A stretch of 64,000 nucleotides of DNA from Gillisella taibaishanensis (GCF_001938985.1 NZ_MKIN01000021.1:558001-622000); one strand, 5' to 3'; shown: positions 41,980 to 50,832, numbered from the stretch's first letter. Program-made: numbers and translations. Notes: generated by a model not told the origin, from the letters alone.

Positions 41980-42785
41980 TGGCGATCTCCCACGATAAGC
42001 CTGACGAGGTCTTCAAGGCTCGTCTCGTTGATCTGCCGCTCCGCCACCTTTGTGCCCTCATACATAACGGCGATGCGGTCGCAGACCCGGAACAGGTCCT
42101 GAAGCCGGTGGGTGATGAGGATGACAGAAACGCCCTTGGCCTTGACCCGGTTGATCAATGCCAGCACGGCCTCGACTTCCGCCACTGCCAGAGCCGAGGT
42201 CGGCTCGTCCATGATCAGCACCTTCGGATTGAAGGACGCGGCACGGGCAATGGCGATCGCCTGCCGCTGCCCACCGGAGAGCTTCTCCACCTTGGCGGTC
42301 AACCGCGGAATGCGGATTTCCAACGCATCCAGCATCTTGCGGGCTTCTTCCAGCATGGTCTGCCGGTCGAGAAACGGACCCTTGGTGATCTCACGTCCGA
42401 GAAAGAGGTTTCCGACCACATCGATGTGGTCGCAAAGGCTCAAATCCTGGAACACCATTTCGATATGGCGCTTGCGGGCATCAGCCGGTCCGGTCAGACG
42501 CAGGGCCTTGCCATCCATGGTCATGGTGCCGTCATCGGGGATGTAGGTGCCTGATATCACTTTGGTTAGCGTTGACTTACCAGCCGCATTGTCCCCGACG
42601 AGTCCTAGGCACTCGCCCGGATAGATGTCGAGATCGACGCCACGCAGCGCCTGATGAGAGCCAAAGGTCTTGCGGATGTCTCGAAGCGAAATTCGCGGCT
42701 GGCGCTGGTCGCCGGCGGGTTGCCGGGGGAGAAGATCTCCCCCGGCGCCGGTGACAGCGGTTGGGTGCTGTCCGCCGGAAATCAT
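41976..42785 (-). CDS. sugar ABC transporter ATP-binding protein (single ABC domain)
   Basis: This 269-residue ATPase has Walker A GDNAAGKST (a variant usual in the FrcA/XylG-like single-domain branch), a VFQDLSLCDH Q-loop, signature LSGGQRQAIAIARA, Walker B VLIMDEPTSAL and the H-loop ILITHRL. Its ATG overlaps the stop of the binding-protein gene (ATGA). It lacks the second ABC domain found in RbsA, so it must work as a homodimer. Confidence 0.92.
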   Translation of the reverse strand: MISGGQHPTAVTGAGGDLLPRQPAGDQRQPRISLRDIRKTFGSHQALRGVDLDIYPGECLGLVGDNAAGKSTLTKVISGTYIPDDGTMTMDGKALRLTGPADARKRHIEMVFQDLSLCDHIDVVGNLFLGREITKGPFLDRQTMLEEARKMLDALEIRIPRLTAKVEKLSGGQRQAIAIARAASFNPKVLIMDEPTSALAVAEVEAVLALINRVKAKGVSVILITHRLQDLFRVCDRIAVMYEGTKVAERQINETSLEDLVRLIVGDRH

Positions 42786-43735
42786 TTGAAAATCGCCCGG
42801 TAGGGTTCGACATTCGCTTTGGTGACGATGGTGACAGGTACGGCAATGGTCTTCTCGACCTTGCCTCCGTCAGACACGGTCTTCAGCGCCTTGACGGCAG
42901 CAGCGCCCATGGCGGACGGGTCCTGCTGGATGACGCCTGCGACGTAGCCAGCATCGATACCGGCAATTGCCTGCTTGGTCAGATCCCAGCCGAACACCTT
43001 GATGTCCTTCTGCTTGCCCTGGCTTTCCACGGCAGCGACGGCGCCGAGCAACGCCGGTTCGCCGGTCGCATAGATCGCGGTCATATCGGGATTGCCGGTG
43101 ATCAGGTTTTCGGCTGCGGAAAGCGCCGTGTCCTGAACGTTCTGGCCATCGACAACGCCGGCGGTGGTGATACCGGACTTGTCCTTGATCGCGTCTTCAA
43201 AGCCCTTCTGGCGGATATTCTGGATGAAGGAATTCAGCGCGCCAACGACGCCGATCTTCGCCTTGCCCTTCATGTCGGACTTGACGTAGTCGAGGAAGAA
43301 CTTGCCCATGTCGGCGCCGGCCTTGCCATTGTCCACGCCAATCTGCGCCTTTTGCGGGCCTTCAGGCAGGATCGAGTCTATGGCTACAACCGGGATATTG
43401 GCGGCAGCGGCCTGCTTGACGGCGGGCATGATGCCGTTGACGTCGATGGCGACGACGGCAATGCCATCGACCTTCTGCTGAATATAGGTCTCGATGGCGC
43501 TGTTCTGCGCGGCCGGATCATTGTTAGCGTTGAAGATGACCAGCTTGACGCCGGCTTCCTTGGCTGCCTTTTCGGCGCCCTCGTTCATCTGGTTAAAGAA
43601 CAGCGCCTGCTGGTTGATCTGCACCAGGGCAATGGTCTTTTCGGCGGCGCTGGCAAGGCCAGCGGCAAGCGTTCCGCCGGCGAGCACGGTCGCGGCAAGC
43701 GCTGCGGAAACATATCTGCGTTTGACTATCGGCAT
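42782..43735 (-). CDS. sugar ABC transporter substrate-binding protein
   Basis: This 317-residue periplasmic protein has a signal peptide (about 1-31, ending GLASA-AEK) and the type I sugar-binding fold (IALVQINQQALFFNQMNEGA; VVAIDVNGIMPAV; VVAIDSILPEG; GEPALLGAVAAVESQG). AGAGGAAG precedes the ATG at 43735. It is the first transporter gene after the lacI-type gene. It should bind a monosaccharide or a sugar derivative; the ligand is unknown. Confidence 0.92.
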   Translation of the reverse strand: MPIVKRRYVSAALAATVLAGGTLAAGLASAAEKTIALVQINQQALFFNQMNEGAEKAAKEAGVKLVIFNANNDPAAQNSAIETYIQQKVDGIAVVAIDVNGIMPAVKQAAAANIPVVAIDSILPEGPQKAQIGVDNGKAGADMGKFFLDYVKSDMKGKAKIGVVGALNSFIQNIRQKGFEDAIKDKSGITTAGVVDGQNVQDTALSAAENLITGNPDMTAIYATGEPALLGAVAAVESQGKQKDIKVFGWDLTKQAIAGIDAGYVAGVIQQDPSAMGAAAVKALKTVSDGGKVEKTIAVPVTIVTKANVEPYRAIFK

Positions 43736-43767
43736 GTTTGTTCTTCCTCTGTTGGTTTTACCGTTGC

Positions 43768-44793
43768 TTATGCAGACATCGGCGGCGCAACGGAGCTCCG
43801 CACGACGAGTTCGACGGGGATCAGCTCCTCGCGCGCCAGCGAGGAGGCATCTTCCCAATTGGTTTCCAGAAGCATTGACAGCGCGCGCTGCCCAATGGCG
43901 CGAACCGGCTGGCGAATGGCAGTCAGCGGCGGCGCGAACAGATGCAAAGGCCCGACGTCGTCGAAGCCGATCATTGAGACATCGTCGGGAATACGCACGC
44001 CCTCGGCACACAATACCTCAATGAAGCCGATGGCGATTTCGTCGGAGCTGACGAAGACGGCGCTGGCCGGGCGCCCTTCATCCAGGAAGCGGCGGGCGGC
44101 GGCGCGGCCGAAATCCACGGTGTAGTCGCCGCAGTAACGCATAAGGGAGAGATCATCGCCGAAGCCGGCGGAAAGGGCGCTTTCAAAGCCGGCGAAGCGC
44201 CGCTCCGTGCTGATCATCTGCTGCGGACCGCCGACATAGAGCACGCGCCTATGGCCATGATCGGCCAGATGTTCGCCCGCCAGTTGCCCGCCCTGGAAAT
44301 TGTCGCAGAACAGCTTCGGCACTGCCGCGCCCTGCACGTCTTCGTCCACCACCACCACCTTGCCGGTAGCGTTGATCAGTTCGGCAAGCTCTTGCGTGTC
44401 CGGGTGATTGGTGATGAAGACCAAGCCATCGACATGATTTCGGGCGAGAAGCCTGAGATAGGATAGTTCCCGACCGGGACGGTTCAGGGTTGCAAACAAC
44501 GAGACCGCAAGCCCACGCCGATCGGCCTCCTCTTCCACTGCGGCCACGAGCATGCCGAAGAAGGGATTGGCAATATCGGGCACGACAAGCCCGATCGTGT
44601 CGGACCGGCCCCGGCTCAAGCGCCGCGCATGCGGATTGGGGATGTAGTTGAGATCGCGGATCGCCTTGTCGATGCGCGCCTTGGTCTCGGCGGGCAGCTC
44701 AAGCGTGCCGTTCAAAAGCCGCGACACGGTCGCGACCGAAACGCCAGCAGCGCTGGCCACGTCTTTCAGGCTGGTCGCACGAGTTTGCGCCAT
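43768..44793 (-). CDS. LacI-family transcriptional regulator
   Basis: This 341-residue repressor has the LacI DNA-binding head (about 7-55: SLKDVASAAGVSVATVSRLL) with the hinge RRLSRGRSDTIGLVVPDI and a periplasmic-binding-protein-like sensor domain (63-330). The ATG at 44793 matches the family start although its ribosome site is weak. It is first in the minus-strand operon, and two palindromic LacI-type operators lie 58-85 bases upstream, pointing to autoregulation of the whole cluster. Confidence 0.93.
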   Translation of the reverse strand: MAQTRATSLKDVASAAGVSVATVSRLLNGTLELPAETKARIDKAIRDLNYIPNPHARRLSRGRSDTIGLVVPDIANPFFGMLVAAVEEEADRRGLAVSLFATLNRPGRELSYLRLLARNHVDGLVFITNHPDTQELAELINATGKVVVVDEDVQGAAVPKLFCDNFQGGQLAGEHLADHGHRRVLYVGGPQQMISTERRFAGFESALSAGFGDDLSLMRYCGDYTVDFGRAAARRFLDEGRPASAVFVSSDEIAIGFIEVLCAEGVRIPDDVSMIGFDDVGPLHLFAPPLTAIRQPVRAIGQRALSMLLETNWEDASSLAREELIPVELVVRSSVAPPMSA

Positions 44794-45136
44794 GATCAAC
44801 ACTTTCGTTCCCCTGCCACCGGACCTTATGGTCTCTCTGTTGGCACCGTTGTAAACCGGTTTAGTAAAGCGCTTTACAGAATCCATATGATCTTCAACTT
44901 GTCAAGCCAGACCAGTTGATTTTAAGGGGTTTCAGCGATCTGCCGGCACCACCGAGAAACGCAAAAGAGCTGGTGGACCAGAGAAATCAATAGTTTGACA
45001 GAAGCTACCTCACCTCGTTGCAAAGGCTGCGAAGTCGTGAACACCACGGTACGGACGATCACGCTTGGTTCATTTCAATCCTGCACCCGGCCGTGCTTTG
45101 ATTGCAGCGCAACATGAAGCCTGTCTGGAGAAAATT
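44794..45136. other. divergent intergenic region, 343 bases
   Basis: It contains the two LacI-type operators near its left side (44852-44877). The remainder, up to the cytochrome b561 gene, shows no ORF, hairpin or repeat that I can support. Confidence 0.5.
44852..44877. promoter_or_regulatory. two adjacent LacI-type operators
   Basis: TAAACCGGTTTA (44852-44863) and GTAAAGCGCTTTAC (44864-44877) are perfect palindromes with the central CG expected for LacI-family sites; their centres are 13 bases apart. They lie just upstream of the lacI-type gene. Confidence 0.75.
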
Positions 45137-45694
45137 ATGACATCTGCGGTGATCGCTACCAAAGCGCAATCCCCCTATCGCTACCGTGGCCCGCAAAGGC
45201 TCATTCACTGGGCGATGGCATTCGTGATCATTTGCGCTTTGGGGCTGGGTCTCTACTGTTCGTACCTCGTTCCCGGCACGCCGCAGCGACAGTTTCTCCT
45301 TGAGATCCACAAATCCTTCGGCATGACGGCCCTCGCCCTCATCGTTCTGCGCATTCCGGTGCGCGCCTCCTACGGCGAGCCCTCCTGGCGCACCCAGCCC
45401 TCCTGGTCGGTCAAGGCCGGCGCCCATGCGGCGCATATGGTGCTATATGGGCTGATGATCCTGATGCCGGTAACGGGTTACATGACCTCGGGCGCCGCCG
45501 GGCGCTCCCTTCCCTGGTTCGGCCTGTTTCAATGGCCAAACCTCATGCCTGCGGATCGAGACCTGTCCCGCCTCGCCGCCACCATTCACGAATATGGTGC
45601 CTATGCCTTTTTCGCCGTGCTCGGCCTTCATATTGCAGCTGTCGCCTGGCACCGGTTGGTGAAGAAGGATGAAGTGTTGTCGCGGATGCTCTGA
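45137..45694 (+). CDS. cytochrome b561-family protein
   Basis: This 185-residue protein has four hydrophobic helices and haem-ligand histidines in QRLIHWAMAF, LEIHKSFGM, HAAHMVLYG and LGLHIAAVAWH, as in the bacterial di-haem b561 family (CybB-like). GGAG lies 8 bases before the ATG at 45137. It probably moves electrons between the quinone pool and a periplasmic partner such as superoxide or a cytochrome. It is monocistronic. Confidence 0.9.
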   Translation: MTSAVIATKAQSPYRYRGPQRLIHWAMAFVIICALGLGLYCSYLVPGTPQRQFLLEIHKSFGMTALALIVLRIPVRASYGEPSWRTQPSWSVKAGAHAAHMVLYGLMILMPVTGYMTSGAAGRSLPWFGLFQWPNLMPADRDLSRLAATIHEYGAYAFFAVLGLHIAAVAWHRLVKKDEVLSRML

Positions 45695-45755
45695 CAGAGC
45701 GTGCAGGATCCTGCATGAGCCGGACATTGATTGATTTAGCCGCTTAAACAAAGAA

Positions 45756-45783
45756 CCGCACGGCCAGTTTCCCAGCCGTGCGG
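45756..45783 (-). terminator. intrinsic terminator after the proline-rich gene
   Basis: CCGCACGGC (45756-45764) and GCCGTGCGG (45775-45783) form a perfect 9-bp stem, followed in the minus direction by TTCTTTGTTT. Confidence 0.7.
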
Positions 45784-45802
45784 CACCGTCATCGTCGCGA
45801 GG

Positions 45803-46324
45803 TCAGCGTTGTGCGGGACCATTCAGGCGGTCGAGAACCTGCAAGAGCGTGTCCGAGCAGGCCTTCATCGGTTCGTCATCGGCGCATTTGATATCGATGC
45901 GCGTATCACCATCCTCAATGACGAAATGTGCTGCCTTGGACGGCGGCGGCGGTGGTGGCGGACGATGACCGCGGGGTCCCATCGGGCCGTCAGGGCCGCG
46001 CGGCGGCGGGCCGGCGCGATCTTCAGGTCCGCCCTGCCAGCCTTGCCAGCCCGGCTCACCTCGGTCACCAAAGGCACCCGGCCCGCCCGGCGGCGGAGGA
46101 GGTGCTGCCATCGCCGGTCCACCCGGTGGTGGCGGGGGCGGAGGAACCAGTGCCTGGCCGGCAGGTCCCGGAGGAGGCGCCGGTGGTGTCGGAGCCGGTG
46201 CGGACGCGCCTGTAGCCGGAGGGGCCGAAGGAGCGGGCAGTGCCGGGGGAGCGGGCGGTTGCTGCGCAAAGGCCGATCCGGCGAGCGCCGCGACTGCGAC
46301 GGCGGACAAGAGATAGCGTTTCAT
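45803..46324 (-). CDS. proline/glycine-rich exported protein
   Basis: This 173-residue protein has a signal peptide (about 1-21, ending SAFA-QQ), a long low-complexity Pro/Gly/Ala region (about 22-128) and a small C-terminal domain with two cysteines (IDIKCADDEPMKACSDTLLQVL). The two Cys may form a disulfide. The ATG at 46324 has AAGG upstream; another ATG three codons earlier is too close to the ribosome site. I do not recognise a function. It lies next to the OB-fold gene, whose C-terminus is also Pro/Gly-rich. Confidence 0.75.
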   Translation of the reverse strand: MKRYLLSAVAVAALAGSAFAQQPPAPPALPAPSAPPATGASAPAPTPPAPPPGPAGQALVPPPPPPPGGPAMAAPPPPPGGPGAFGDRGEPGWQGWQGGPEDRAGPPPRGPDGPMGPRGHRPPPPPPPSKAAHFVIEDGDTRIDIKCADDEPMKACSDTLLQVLDRLNGPAQR

Positions 46325-46509
46325 GCACTTCATCCTTTCATGGGAGTAGGAAGGCGAGACGTCAACGTGACAGACGCCTTTTGGTTCAGCGGCTTGCAGG
46401 TGATAGCCCTCGCCGCTGCAGCGAGCCGAATGCCAAATTCGTCAGCTTTGGCGCTGGTTCTGCTCGCTTTTCGAAGATCCGTTTCAACGTCGTTCAACAG
46501 ATCTTGAAA

Positions 46510-47016
46510 TCAGGGCGCAGGCGGCGGCGGTGGGCCGCCCGGGCCCCACATCCGGTGTGGCGGCGGCGGGCCTGCGGGGCCAAGAGCCTCGGCCTTGCCA
46601 TCCTTGCCGATCAAGTAGCTGGCATGCACGAAGCCGTCATCGAACCGTCCCTGCACTGTCACGAGGTCACCTTTGCCAACAAGACCGCTGCCATCGCCAG
46701 CCGGGCCGGTATCCACAAGAGTGCGGCCGCTATCGTCCTGCAAAATGAACTTGTTGCCGTAGATCTCCGCAGCCGTGCCCTTGATGGTCACGAGACCGGA
46801 TGCGGGCATTGCCGCGATAGAGACCGGAAGCATGGCCGCCATTTCAGGAGCCGGCCGCAGCAGTTTCATCGCACCGGCACCACCGGCGGCACCGATAGCA
46901 AGGGCCACGGCAAGCGCCGGAAACAAGATCCGTCGGCGATGCCTGCCATGCGGCGGCGGGGCCTTATCGGGCTTGGGCAAACCGGCGGGGCCGGCAGCAT
47001 GTTCGTCGCTCATCAT
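46510..47016 (-). CDS. membrane-anchored OB-fold protein (BOF/YgiW-like)
   Basis: This 168-residue protein has a basic N-terminus, one hydrophobic segment (about 30-50), a small beta-rich domain (about 72-145: VTIKGTAAEIYGNKFILQDDSG, GLVGKGDLVTVQGRF) resembling the bacterial OB-fold (BOF) family, and a Pro/Gly-rich tail. AAGGAG lies upstream of the double ATG. It is divergent from the two-component system at 47155, as ygiW is from qseBC in enterobacteria, and is a likely target of that system. Confidence 0.7.
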   Translation of the reverse strand: MMSDEHAAGPAGLPKPDKAPPPHGRHRRRILFPALAVALAIGAAGGAGAMKLLRPAPEMAAMLPVSIAAMPASGLVTIKGTAAEIYGNKFILQDDSGRTLVDTGPAGDGSGLVGKGDLVTVQGRFDDGFVHASYLIGKDGKAEALGPAGPPPPHRMWGPGGPPPPPAP

Positions 47017-47083
47017 TCGAACTCCTTCGTCATTGACCAGGCCAATCTACGCGCTACCTCCCCTCGGCCCGCTGAACATGCTG

Positions 47084-47100
47084 GTTCAGATTGAGTTCAG
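47084..47100 (+). promoter_or_regulatory. direct-repeat site of OmpR/PhoP type
   Basis: GTTCAG occurs at 47084-47089 and 47095-47100, an 11-base period typical of OmpR-family dimer sites, in the divergent promoter between the OB-fold gene and the response-regulator gene. CTGAAC at 47072-47077 adds an inverted copy. Confidence 0.5.
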
Positions 47101-47154
47101 CCATTTTCGATAGGTGTAGCCGCGCATATCCGTGTCGAACGAAGGTCCATTTGC

Positions 47155-47820
47155 ATGCGTATCCTGCTTGTCGAAGACGATGACGATCTCAGCACCCGCA
47201 TTGCGGCCGCCCTGAGAGCAGAGAATTTCGTCGTCGACGTCGCCCGCAACGGCGAGGATGGCTTGCATGCCGGGCTCACTGAACTGTTCGACGTCGCCAT
47301 TCTCGATCTCGGACTGCCGAAACTCGATGGCGTCGCCGTGCTGAAAGGCTGGCGCGATGGCTCGCGTAATCTGCCGGTGCTGGTGCTGACCGCTCGCGAC
47401 GGGTGGCCGGACAAAGTCTCGAGTTTCAAGGCTGGCGCCGACGATTTCCTGGCCAAGCCCTTCAAGCTGGAGGAACTGGTGCTGCGGCTGCGCGCCCTGG
47501 TGCGCCGGGCGAATGGCCATGGGGCGGCACGGGTGCAATGCGGCAGACTGGTCTTCGACGCGCAACTCGGTACATTCGAGCTCGACGGCTTTCCGGTCAA
47601 GCTGACCGCGCTGGAATGGCGGGTACTTTCCTGCCTCATGCTGCGCAAGGAAACCGTTGTCGACCGGCGCGAGTTGAACGAGCGCGTTTATGACGGAGAT
47701 GCCGAGGTCGATTCCAACTCGCTCGAGGTCATCGTCGGCCGATTGCGCAAGAAACTCGGCGCCGAACTCATCGAGACCGTGCGCGGCAGAGGCTATATGC
47801 TGACGGCGGCATCCGCATGA
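47155..47820 (+). CDS. OmpR/PhoP-family response regulator
   Basis: This 221-residue regulator has a receiver domain with the acidic pocket EDDDD near residues 7-11, the phosphoacceptor Asp in VAILDLGLPKLDG (about 51) and Lys in AKPFKLEEL, followed by a winged-helix DNA-binding domain (about 125-218). Its stop overlaps the kinase start (ATGA). It probably controls its own operon and the divergent OB-fold gene through the GTTCAG repeats. Confidence 0.92.
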   Translation: MRILLVEDDDDLSTRIAAALRAENFVVDVARNGEDGLHAGLTELFDVAILDLGLPKLDGVAVLKGWRDGSRNLPVLVLTARDGWPDKVSSFKAGADDFLAKPFKLEELVLRLRALVRRANGHGAARVQCGRLVFDAQLGTFELDGFPVKLTALEWRVLSCLMLRKETVVDRRELNERVYDGDAEVDSNSLEVIVGRLRKKLGAELIETVRGRGYMLTAASA

Positions 47821-49190
47821 AACGCGCCTTGCTCAACCGGCCTCAATCGATTGCAGGGCGGCTGCTGATCTTCTCCGCCATCTTCGTGACGCTCGCTGTC
47901 GTCACCGTCTCTGTCGTGCTCTGGCTCGCCTTGCAAACCGTGATCCGCGAGCAGATCGACCAGCGGCTCGACACGCAGATCACCGCCCTCGCCGGCGCGC
48001 TGAGCCGAGACACGGCAGGGCGACTGTCGCTATCTGCACCGCTCGATGCGCCACCTTTCGATCGCCCCGGCTCGGGCTGGTACTGGCAGATCGAAGGCGG
48101 GGGCCAGCGGCTGACGTCGCGCTCGCTGCGCGACCGAACGATCGACGCCCCGCCACCGGACCAGGATTTCCTGCAGATGATGACAGGTCGGCCGGCACCA
48201 GGCGAAGGCAAGGACCGGGGCAGAAGCCTTCACTTGCGCCAAAGCGTCCGTCTGGTGGAGGGCGCACCCGTGACCATCACCGCCTCGGCCCCCCAAGCCG
48301 CGCTTTCCGATCCTGTTTTACACGCCCTGATGTGGCTGGCGCCAGCCATGCTGCTGCTCGGCGCGGTGCTGATGGCCGGTACCTTGTGGCAAATCCGCTT
48401 CGGGCTGCGGCCGCTGCGCGCCATGGGAGCCGATATCGATGCGATCAATCGTGGCGAAGCCACTCGCCTGGCCGATCAGCCCGTCATTGAGCTTGCGCCA
48501 CTGGCCGCGAAGATCAATGCGCTGATATCAGCCAATGAAGAGCGATTGGCGGAAACCCGGCTTCAGTTCGCCAATCTGGCGCACGGCCTGAAAACCCCGG
48601 TCGCCAGTCTGCTGCTGGCCCTGAACGACGACAACGACCCGCCAGGCGCATTGCGCCGCCTGGTGCTTCGCATCGAGGCCAGGATCAAGCATCATCTCAG
48701 CGCCACTCGTCGCGCCATGGTCGCGACCGGCACCATCGCCCGCAGCAATCTCGCCCAGACCGTAGCCGATATTGAGGATGCGCTCCGCCTGATCCATGCA
48801 GACCGCGGCATCGCGTTGCAAAATGCGGTCACGCCGGATGTGTTTGTCGCATGCGATGGCAAGGATCTCGAAGAGATGCTCGGCAATCTCATGGACAATG
48901 CCTGCAAATGGGCGCAGACGCGGATTCTTGTTTCAGCCGAACGCACTGGCCCACTGGTCCGGATCTTGGTGGAAGACGACGGCCCCGGCATACCTGAAGA
49001 GCGCCGCCAAGCCGTGCTTCTACCGGGAATACGGGAAGACGAGCGCGTGGCAGGCGATGGCTTCGGCCTTGCCATTGTCACGGAACTGGCCGCCCTCTAC
49101 GGCGGATCGCTAACGCTCGAGCAGGCAAGCCCAATCGGCCTGCGCGCCGTGCTGCTACTTCCTGCAGCCAAGACGGATAGACGCTCCTAG
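47817..49190 (+). CDS. sensor histidine kinase (PhoQ/QseC-like)
   Basis: This 457-residue kinase has two membrane helices (about 15-40 and 165-190) enclosing a periplasmic sensor region, a HAMP-like segment, the phosphorylated His in FANLAHGLKTPVA (about 252), and the ATPase domain with N box LGNLMDNACKWA, G1 VEDDGPGIP and G2 GDGFGLAIV. It pairs with the response regulator encoded just upstream. The signal sensed is unknown. Confidence 0.92.
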   Translation: MKRALLNRPQSIAGRLLIFSAIFVTLAVVTVSVVLWLALQTVIREQIDQRLDTQITALAGALSRDTAGRLSLSAPLDAPPFDRPGSGWYWQIEGGGQRLTSRSLRDRTIDAPPPDQDFLQMMTGRPAPGEGKDRGRSLHLRQSVRLVEGAPVTITASAPQAALSDPVLHALMWLAPAMLLLGAVLMAGTLWQIRFGLRPLRAMGADIDAINRGEATRLADQPVIELAPLAAKINALISANEERLAETRLQFANLAHGLKTPVASLLLALNDDNDPPGALRRLVLRIEARIKHHLSATRRAMVATGTIARSNLAQTVADIEDALRLIHADRGIALQNAVTPDVFVACDGKDLEEMLGNLMDNACKWAQTRILVSAERTGPLVRILVEDDGPGIPEERRQAVLLPGIREDERVAGDGFGLAIVTELAALYGGSLTLEQASPIGLRAVLLLPAAKTDRRS

Positions 49191-49243
49191 CTGGACGGCC
49201 TATCCGGCAGACCTACCGCCGCGATGCAGCGAAATTTGTATAA

Positions 49244-49259
49244 CGTCAAAGATTTGACG
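49244..49259. promoter_or_regulatory. near-perfect palindrome upstream of the transpeptidase-like gene
   Basis: CGTCAAAGATTTGACG has 7-bp inverted arms with a 2-base centre, in the 210-base gap between the kinase and the transpeptidase-like gene. It could bind a dimeric regulator; no partner is identified. Confidence 0.3.
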
Positions 49260-49400
49260 CATTGACCATTCGATGCTCGCCATCCATGCCTTTGCTTGCG
49301 CCCACGCTGGGAAACTTAATCGCGGATGCCTGCTGAGCAATGCATGAGCCGCGAGTGTGATAGACGCAACAAGACAAATGCCAGTGCCAGGAAGAGAGAT

Positions 49401-50399
49401 ATGACGCTTCGCCCCTTTCGTCCGACCGTGATCCGCTTACTGTCCGCGCTTGTCTGCCTCTCCTCCCCGGCTCTTGCTGCCGAAGGCGCAACCCGGCTGC
49501 CGGATTGGCTGCAGGCCCATGTCGGTGAGGGCAACGGGCAGATCGCACCCGTTGTCGTGGAACGGGCGCGGGCGCTTTATCTGAGCAAGGTGAAGGAAGG
49601 CAAGACGCGCAATGCCTGCTACTTCGCCATGGACGCCACCCGCCCGAACGACGTGACGATGGGGCCTGCCGGTGGTCGCTTCTATATCATCTGCGAGGCC
49701 GACAAGACATTCCGGGTAATCTCCGCCGGTCACGGCGGCGGCCGTAATCTGGGCGCCAACGCCAATTTCTCAAATGGGCGCGAATGCGTGCGCAACTTCG
49801 GCAACGGGCTGGATTCCAATCTGACAGCCGGTGGCGCCTATCTGACCAATGAAATCAAGACGTCCTTCAAGGGCTACTACCGGATGGCCAGCAAGCAGGA
49901 AGCGGTTCTGACCCGCTCCTTCGTGCAATTCGACGGTATCGGCGAGACCGCCAATGCCCGGCAACGCGCCATCGGCGGTCATGCAGCAGCGCTGGTGTCC
50001 GGCGTCTGCATGATGAAGAAGCCGGATAGTCCCTATGCCAATCGTGACGGCTACGTGCCGCGTGGCAATCTCGTCAACTACGCCGCTGGCCGCAGCGATG
50101 GCTGTACCAGCTGGTCGCCGGACGACGCACCGCAGGTGCTGTCTATGGTCAAGGACAATCCGACCACGCTCTATATCTACCCCGAATCCCGCGATATCGA
50201 AGCGGTCTCGAAAGAACTCGCTGCCGGGCGTACGCCTGCTGCGGACGGGGTCTACTGGAACAGTTCCTGCCTGAAGGCGATCGGCACCCCGAAATTCTGG
50301 CCCAAGGAAAAGCTGGAGCCGATCATAGCCCAGTTCAAGGCAGACCATCCCGCGCCGCCGCCGCGCCCAGTCCCGCTCTGCGAAGGCCAGCCGCAGTAG
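49401..50399 (+). CDS. exported L,D-transpeptidase-like protein (YkuD_2 type)
   Basis: This 332-residue protein has a signal peptide (about 1-26, ending ALA-AEG) and the murein L,D-transpeptidase-like catalytic region of PF13645: YFAMDATRPN, GGRFYIIC, and the nucleophile in GRSDGCTSWSPDDA, with His in IGGHAAAL. AGGAAGAGAG precedes the ATG at 49401. It would act on peptidoglycan cross-links in the periplasm. It is monocistronic. Confidence 0.82.
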   Translation: MTLRPFRPTVIRLLSALVCLSSPALAAEGATRLPDWLQAHVGEGNGQIAPVVVERARALYLSKVKEGKTRNACYFAMDATRPNDVTMGPAGGRFYIICEADKTFRVISAGHGGGRNLGANANFSNGRECVRNFGNGLDSNLTAGGAYLTNEIKTSFKGYYRMASKQEAVLTRSFVQFDGIGETANARQRAIGGHAAALVSGVCMMKKPDSPYANRDGYVPRGNLVNYAAGRSDGCTSWSPDDAPQVLSMVKDNPTTLYIYPESRDIEAVSKELAAGRTPAADGVYWNSSCLKAIGTPKFWPKEKLEPIIAQFKADHPAPPPRPVPLCEGQPQ

Positions 50400-50427
50400 C
50401 GATTGCGAACTGCCACGGCGAATTATC

Positions 50428-50775
50428 CTAAGGCTTGGGGATGACTGTCGCCAGCTTGCGGAAGGGAGACAGGATGTCGAGCCGGCTCGGAACACCCTTG
50501 GCGATAGTGACGATCGAGCCAGGGCCGATCGTCACCGATTTTTCCGAGCCTTGCGAGTAGAGCGCCTCGCCTTCGATGACGATGAAAGTCTCTTCAAGAT
50601 CTCGGCCCGGATAATTATAGATGCCGGGCTCTGCTTTCCAGACCGCCACGATCGTGCCGTTCTCGACCGAATCCTGCCAGATCAGCCGGCGCCAGGAGCC
50701 GCTCTCGCGCCCCTCGGCCGGCATGGCGGGTGTCAGATCGATGTCATCGGCAATATTGTAGATCGGCATGGTCAT
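50428..50775 (-). CDS. EutQ-like cupin protein
   Basis: This 115-residue cupin (VAVWKAEPGIYNYPGRDLEETFIVIEGEALY, then GPGSIVTIAKGVPSRLDI) matches the EutQ/DUF861-like group in which the metal site is reduced. CCGGAGA lies 6 bases before the ATG; a TTG one codon upstream is less likely. It is the last gene of the Dpp/FAD-oxidase operon, where similar cupins accompany amine catabolism. Its role is unknown. Confidence 0.82.
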   Translation of the reverse strand: MTMPIYNIADDIDLTPAMPAEGRESGSWRRLIWQDSVENGTIVAVWKAEPGIYNYPGRDLEETFIVIEGEALYSQGSEKSVTIGPGSIVTIAKGVPSRLDILSPFRKLATVIPKP

Positions 50776-50832
50776 CAATGTCTCCGGAGAGTTTGGGATT
50801 GCGCGCTTCGGGCGCTGGTTTTGAGGGCAAGA

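Noticed and set aside
42761..44125. 454-codon open frame on the plus strand
   Set aside because: It is antisense to the binding-protein and LacI genes, both of which are well supported.
45803..46324. tandem repeat or CRISPR-like array
   Set aside because: The repetitive look comes from Pro/Gly codons within a low-complexity exported protein. Units are irregular, with no spacer structure.
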